Origin: Verrucomicrobiota bacterium
GTDB lineage: Bacteria; Verrucomicrobiota; Verrucomicrobiia; Limisphaerales; SXQI01
Length of the DNA stretch: 19,157 nt
Assembly (NCBI GenBank): GCA_008933045.1
Contig: WBXJ01000020.1
Location: 1 to 19,157 of the forward strand
Direction: 5' to 3'
Shown: one piece after another, positions 15,709 through 19,157 of the stretch
Layout: the number at the start of each line of letters is the position of its first letter
How positions within the stretch are numbered: position 1 is the stretch's first letter
Made by a program: the position numbers and the translations under genes
Notes under the pieces: generated by a model
The model's input: only the letters and a program-made list of their open reading frames with translations
Databases searched by the model: none
Told to the model about the DNA's origin: nothing

Positions 15709-16951
15709 ACACTGAAACCGGTTTGCTTTCCTTTTGATCCCAACCAACCTCCCCTTCGCAGTGAGCCATGACCGTGGTCGCAAGACAGTTGCCCACAAGA
15801 TTGACGGTTGTACGTGCCATATCCATGAGTTCGTCCACGCCGATAATGAGGATGATACCCTCCAGTGGTAAGTTAAAGCTCACGAGAGTGCCTGCGAGAA
15901 TGACTTGCGAAGCTCGGGGAATTCCCGCCATGCCTTTACTCGTTAACATCAACATGAGCATCATGGTTAACTGTTGACTCCACGTCAGAGGAATCCCTGC
16001 CGCCTGAGCCACAAAAACCGAGGCAACGGCGAGATAGAGGGTTGATCCATCAAGATTGAATGAGTAGCCCAAGGGCATCACAAAGGAAACAATCCGCTTT
16101 GGAACCCCAAAACTGACCAATCGCTTCATGGCGTCCGGCATGGCTGCATCCGATGAGGTGGTTGTGAATGCGAGAATGATTGGTTCACGAAGGAGTCTGA
16201 GAAACTTTTTGATGGGGAGTCGGATCCAGAGTGCAATCGGGAGAAAAACAACCAAACAAAAGACAATCAGGGCGACGTAGAGGGTGAGGATGAGTTTCCC
16301 GAGATTGAAGAGCACACTCAGTCCGCTGTGTCCCACGGTGTAGGCCATCGCGGCACCAATACCGAGAGGTGCGAATTTCATCACTAGCCCAGTGAATTTG
16401 AACATCACTTCGGTCAAGCTTTCGCAAAATCGCAACATTGGCTCGCGTTGAGCTGAGGGTACCTGGGCCAAAGCAACACCAAAGAGCATCGCAAAAAAGA
16501 CTATTTGAAGCACATCATTCGAGGCAGCGGCCTCGAAAAAACTCTTGGGAACAATATGTTCAAGGATGCTGGTGAAGGTGACGTGCGATGGAGCAGCGAT
16601 TTCCTTAGTTGGAGCAGGCGGCGGTAGTTTCGTTCCCAGCCCAGGGGTGGCCAGATTAACGGCGGCTAAACCAATCACTAAAGCGAGGGTTGTAACGATC
16701 TCAAAATACAGGATGGATTTCAACGCAAGCCGCCCCACGGCCTTCAAATCATCGCTGTGCCCGGCTATTCCCACCACCAAAGTCCCAAAAACAAGCGGTA
16801 CAAGAATGCACTTAATCATCTTGAGAAAAACCGTGGAGATGACTTTTACACTTTGGGATTCTAGGGGATAAAAGTAACCCACAAGAATTCCAGCGGCCAT
16901 GGAAATCATGATCCATTGCGTGAGTGAGACTCGGCGTAAAAACTGCCACAT
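15707..16951 (-). CDS. Dicarboxylate/amino acid:cation symporter (DAACS family, GltP/GltT-like)
   Basis: This 414-residue inner-membrane transporter couples uptake of glutamate/aspartate or C4-dicarboxylates to Na+ or H+. Early helices include the segment from MIKCILVPLVFGTLVVGIAG. Core transport-domain motifs are present: the hairpin-1 serine motif TTTSSDAAMP, VMPLGYSFNLDGSTLY (the NMDGT-equivalent ion-binding motif, here NLDGS as in GltT/GltP), LTSKGMAGIPRAS in hairpin 2, and VDELMDMARTTVNLVGN with the substrate-binding Asp/Arg/Asn of helix 8. NLDGSTLY and DMARTTVN place it nearer glutamate transporters than DctA; the exact substrate is inference. ATG 16951 gives the normal N-terminus (MWQFLRRVSLTQW). 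It diverges from lptB across 169 bases, where I found no convincing promoter. Confidence 0.92.
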   Translation of the reverse strand: MWQFLRRVSLTQWIMISMAAGILVGYFYPLESQSVKVISTVFLKMIKCILVPLVFGTLVVGIAGHSDDLKAVGRLALKSILYFEIVTTLALVIGLAAVNLATPGLGTKLPPPAPTKEIAAPSHVTFTSILEHIVPKSFFEAAASNDVLQIVFFAMLFGVALAQVPSAQREPMLRFCESLTEVMFKFTGLVMKFAPLGIGAAMAYTVGHSGLSVLFNLGKLILTLYVALIVFCLVVFLPIALWIRLPIKKFLRLLREPIILAFTTTSSDAAMPDAMKRLVSFGVPKRIVSFVMPLGYSFNLDGSTLYLAVASVFVAQAAGIPLTWSQQLTMMLMLMLTSKGMAGIPRASQVILAGTLVSFNLPLEGIILIIGVDELMDMARTTVNLVGNCLATTVMAHCEGEVGWDQKESKPVSV

Positions 16952-17120
16952 AGGTTTAATGGTCGGATGGTAAATCTGTAGTCATACGTTAATCGAAGAT
17001 GGCACGCAGGAAAAGAATCAAAACGGACGACTCAACGGCGAGTTGGATAAGCCATCCTCGCGTTCAAAAAACAACTCTTGGGTTGCCAATCATCGATAAC
17101 CTCGGCAACTTAAATTCAGA

Positions 17121-17915
17121 TTGTCTAAACTACCATTAACCCAGTCTGTGGATGATCTTCCGCAAAAGCCCGATGCTGTTGCTGCTGACCGAGGTCCATT
17201 GCTCCGCACGGAAGGTCTGGTCAAGATTTACAAGCGACGACGTGTGGTGGACAAGGTGGGCATCACGGTATCGCCTGGAGAGATCGTCGGCTTGCTCGGC
17301 CCCAATGGTGCTGGGAAAACCACAACCTTTAATATGGTTGTCGGCGTGGTGAAACCCGATGCAGGAAAGGTTTTTTTCCAAAATCAGGCGATCACAGGCA
17401 TGGCAATGCACAACCGAGCCCGATTGGGGATTGGTTACCTTACTCAGGAGCCTTCCGTGTTCCGGAAACTCACGGTGGAACAGAACATCCTCGCGATTCT
17501 GGAAACATGTCGATTAACCCGGCGGGAACGATCTGTTCGCCTGCAATACCTGCTCGAGGAACTTGATCTGACTCGACTCGCACATTCTAAAGCCTATCAA
17601 CTCTCTGGTGGTGAAAAACGCCGACTGGAGATCACTCGTGCTCTGGTGACGACACCCAAGCTTCTTCTGTTGGATGAACCGTTCTCGGGAATTGATCCAA
17701 TCACCGTCTACGAAGTGCAAAAAATACTGCGCCGGTTGCGAGATCGAGGTCTAGGGATTCTGATCACGGATCATAATGCGCGAGAAACACTCAAACTGGT
17801 GGATCGCGCTTACTTGATCAAAGGCGGCGAGGTCTTAATTGAGGGATCAGCCGAGTTCGTGGTCAACGATCCGAGAGCGCGTGAAATTTATCTTGGGCCT
17901 GAATTCAACATGTAA
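17121..17915 (+). CDS. lptB: LPS export ABC transporter ATP-binding protein LptB
   Basis: This ATPase powers the LptFG complex that extracts lipopolysaccharide from the inner membrane for transport to the cell surface. Motifs are Walker A GPNGAGKTT (60-68), Q-loop in GYLTQEPSVFRKLTV (105-119), signature LSGGEKRRLEI (161-171), Walker B LLLLDEPFSGIDP (181-193) and H-loop ITDHNARETL (215-224). The YLGPEFNM end corresponds to the LptB C-terminus YLGEDF. Several of these blocks (VGLLGPNGAGKTTTF, GLGILITDHNARETL) are close to E. coli LptB, which distinguishes it from LivF-type proteins. The start is uncertain: TTG 17121 gives 264 residues with about 27 extra before the fold, GTG 17148 gives 255, and TTG 17199 would match E. 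coli length. hprK starts 6 bases downstream, so the two are probably co-transcribed. Confidence 0.92.
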   Translation: MSKLPLTQSVDDLPQKPDAVAADRGPLLRTEGLVKIYKRRRVVDKVGITVSPGEIVGLLGPNGAGKTTTFNMVVGVVKPDAGKVFFQNQAITGMAMHNRARLGIGYLTQEPSVFRKLTVEQNILAILETCRLTRRERSVRLQYLLEELDLTRLAHSKAYQLSGGEKRRLEITRALVTTPKLLLLDEPFSGIDPITVYEVQKILRRLRDRGLGILITDHNARETLKLVDRAYLIKGGEVLIEGSAEFVVNDPRAREIYLGPEFNM

Positions 17916-17921
17916 ACCTAT

Positions 17922-18911
17922 ATGCAGCACCGTCCTTCCCCCATCATTCGGGACAGAGTGAGCGTGGATCGTTTTTTTAAAGATCATAACGGTTTGCTTG
18001 GATTAAAGCTGGTTGCGGGTGCTAGTGGTTTAGGGCGGATCATCCGCGAACCAACGGTAAACCGCCCGGGTTTAGCGCTAGCTGGATTCAAAAAATACTT
18101 TGCAGAAAAACGTGTGCAAGTCATGGGAAATGCCGAGTGCCATTTCATCAAGTCGTTGACGCCCGAACAGCAGTCTCAGAGTTACGAAGTCCTTTTACAA
18201 CAGAAAGTGCCTTGCATCGTTTTTTGCCGAGGATTACGTCCCGACCGTCTCTTATTAGGGTTAGCTGAATCGGCAGGGATTCCGATTTTTATCTCGCCGC
18301 AAATCACGATGAAATTCATCAACGTCGCGACGCTGGCGTTAGAAACCATGTTCGCACCTCGTGGGACAGAGATGGGTTCCATGGTAGATATTCTGGGTGT
18401 GGGAGCCATTATCCGAGGGGAAAGCGGGATTGGTAAAAGTGAAAGTGTGTTAGCACTTATCGAACGAGGTTATTCCCTCGTTTCGGATGATGTCACCAAG
18501 GTCACCTTGGTTGATGGTCGCACCGTCATTGGGACATCCTCCGAACTGACACGAAACCACATGGAGGTGCGCGGTATCGGAATCGTGAACGTTGCAGCAA
18601 TGTTCGGAGTGAAGTCTATTCGCCAAGAAAAAGAAGTGGATTTGGTGGTCTGCCTGAAGAATTGGAGCGACGTCCCGGATGTAGATCGACTCGGCCTCGA
18701 CGAAAAATACATCAACATCTTAGGAGTAGACATTCCAGAAATTACAATTCCCGTGAGACCCGGTCGCGATCTGGCCCGACTCATCGAGGTGGCGGCGTTT
18801 CAAATGAAACTTAAAAGATTGGGCTGCAATCCTGCCCGTGAACTCAACGAACGATTGCTCTCAAAAATGGCAGCCTCGACTTCGGAAGGGGAAAAGCAAT
18901 CGTCGGGCTGA
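17922..18911 (+). CDS. hprK: HPr kinase/phosphorylase
   Basis: This enzyme phosphorylates HPr on a regulatory serine with ATP or pyrophosphate and can remove the phosphate. The 329-residue product has the N-terminal domain of the long form (about 10-135), not the short alphaproteobacterial form. The C-terminal kinase domain holds the P-loop GESGIGKSE (166-174), the acidic pair SDD (188-190), the family signature MEVRGIGIVNV (214-224), DRLGL (255-259) and PVRPGRDLA (277-285). The conserved His of the 'HG.LVD..G.G' segment before the P-loop is Met here (MGSMVDILGVG, 151-161). That residue lies in the active site of studied enzymes, so phosphorylase or kinase balance could differ; this is inference. 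ATG 17922 follows the lptB stop by 6 bases, and HPr is encoded 70 bases downstream. Confidence 0.93.
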   Translation: MQHRPSPIIRDRVSVDRFFKDHNGLLGLKLVAGASGLGRIIREPTVNRPGLALAGFKKYFAEKRVQVMGNAECHFIKSLTPEQQSQSYEVLLQQKVPCIVFCRGLRPDRLLLGLAESAGIPIFISPQITMKFINVATLALETMFAPRGTEMGSMVDILGVGAIIRGESGIGKSESVLALIERGYSLVSDDVTKVTLVDGRTVIGTSSELTRNHMEVRGIGIVNVAAMFGVKSIRQEKEVDLVVCLKNWSDVPDVDRLGLDEKYINILGVDIPEITIPVRPGRDLARLIEVAAFQMKLKRLGCNPARELNERLLSKMAASTSEGEKQSSG

Positions 18912-18981
18912 AAGAAAATCTCAGATTATTTAAAAAATCATTGGCTAATTGGCACGTTTTCCTTGATAAGGTCGGGAACAG

Positions 18982-19157
18982 ATGAACACCTCACAAGAAA
19001 ACATCGAGTTAGGCAAAGAAATCAGTCGTCAGTTGACCGTAATCAACAAGCTCGGAATACACGCGCGACCGGCCGCGATGTTCGTCAAAATTGCCAACCG
19101 TTTTGAATGTCAGATATTTGTCGAAAAGGATGGAGAAACCGTCAACGGAAAATCCAT
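18982..19157 (+). CDS. ptsH: HPr phosphocarrier protein, N-terminal part (truncated by window edge)
   Basis: Fifty-eight complete codons are visible before the window ends. The active-site motif LGIHARPAAMFVKIA places the phosphocarrier His at residue 27. VNGKS ends at residue 58, the serine corresponding to Ser46, which HprK phosphorylates. The His-to-Ser distance is 31, exactly as in canonical HPr (15 to 46), so the N-terminus carries about 12 extra residues (MNTSQENIELGK). AAGG (18968-18971) lies 10 bases before ATG 18982, a plausible ribosome binding site. Enzyme I and sugar-specific EII genes are not in the window, so whether this HPr serves sugar transport or only regulation is open. 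Confidence 0.92.
   Translation, partial: MNTSQENIELGKEISRQLTVINKLGIHARPAAMFVKIANRFECQIFVEKDGETVNGKS

Noticed and set aside
17082..17109. Inverted repeat GTTGCC-N16-GGCAAC upstream of lptB
   Set aside because: Same short-arm geometry with no matching promoter; it could be an operator, but nothing else supports that.
1..19157. Search for a defence system, phage, transposon, CRISPR array or tRNA
   Set aside because: No nuclease, integrase, transposase, repeat-spacer pattern or cloverleaf could be recognised; the window is ordinary chromosomal content.

Overview
The window reads as a chromosomal segment of housekeeping and metabolic genes. It most likely comes from a member of the Verrucomicrobiota, or a close PVC-group relative. 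This is an inference from gene content: a DUF2231-type membrane protein, a Tat-exported Gfo/Idh/MocA oxidoreductase, a large FG-GAP/ASPIC-UnbV secreted protein, a PfkB kinase of a type I associate with this group, and a sigma-70 factor with a long Lys/Ala/Pro tail. lptB implies an outer membrane with LPS-type lipid export. Gene density is high: the longest gene-free stretch is 265 bases (11884-12148), so no gap exceeds 300. I saw no tRNA, rRNA, CRISPR array, insertion sequence or prophage.

Layout. Bases 1-517 (minus) hold the N-terminal part of a DUF2231-like membrane protein that runs off the left edge. It diverges from a plus-strand run: a membrane-anchored GrpE-like protein (658-1620), panC (1655-2518) and nadB (2530-4161). 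nadB converges on a TauE/SafE-type exporter (4237-4998, minus). The exporter diverges from a Tat-dependent Gfo/Idh/MocA oxidoreductase (5105-6472), followed on the plus strand by an RhlE-type DEAD-box helicase (6573-7856), a PfkB sugar kinase (8022-9062) and the XTP/dITP pyrophosphatase rdgB (9101-9775). rdgB converges on the primary sigma factor rpoD (9805-11883, minus). Upstream of rpoD on the same strand lie a secreted FG-GAP/ASPIC protein (12149-15577) and a GltP/GltT-like symporter (15707-16951). The symporter diverges from lptB (17121-17915), hprK (17922-18911) and the 5' part of ptsH (18982 to the right edge).

How the genes fit together. panC and nadB sit 11 bases apart and supply two cofactor pathways (CoA and NAD). 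The right end is a regulatory module: HprK would phosphorylate HPr on a serine that is just visible as the last complete codon of the window. HprK sits directly behind lptB, which recalls the proteobacterial lptB-rpoN-hpf-ptsN-hprK neighbourhood with its middle missing. This HprK carries Met where the family has a conserved His before the P-loop.

No defence, conjugation or biosynthetic-cluster system is visible. The least ordinary items are the membrane-tethered GrpE-like protein, the HprK/HPr variant, and the rpoD tail with a recent 75-bp in-frame tandem duplication. Several starts are uncertain because Shine-Dalgarno sequences are weak or absent across the window and GTG/TTG starts seem to be used.
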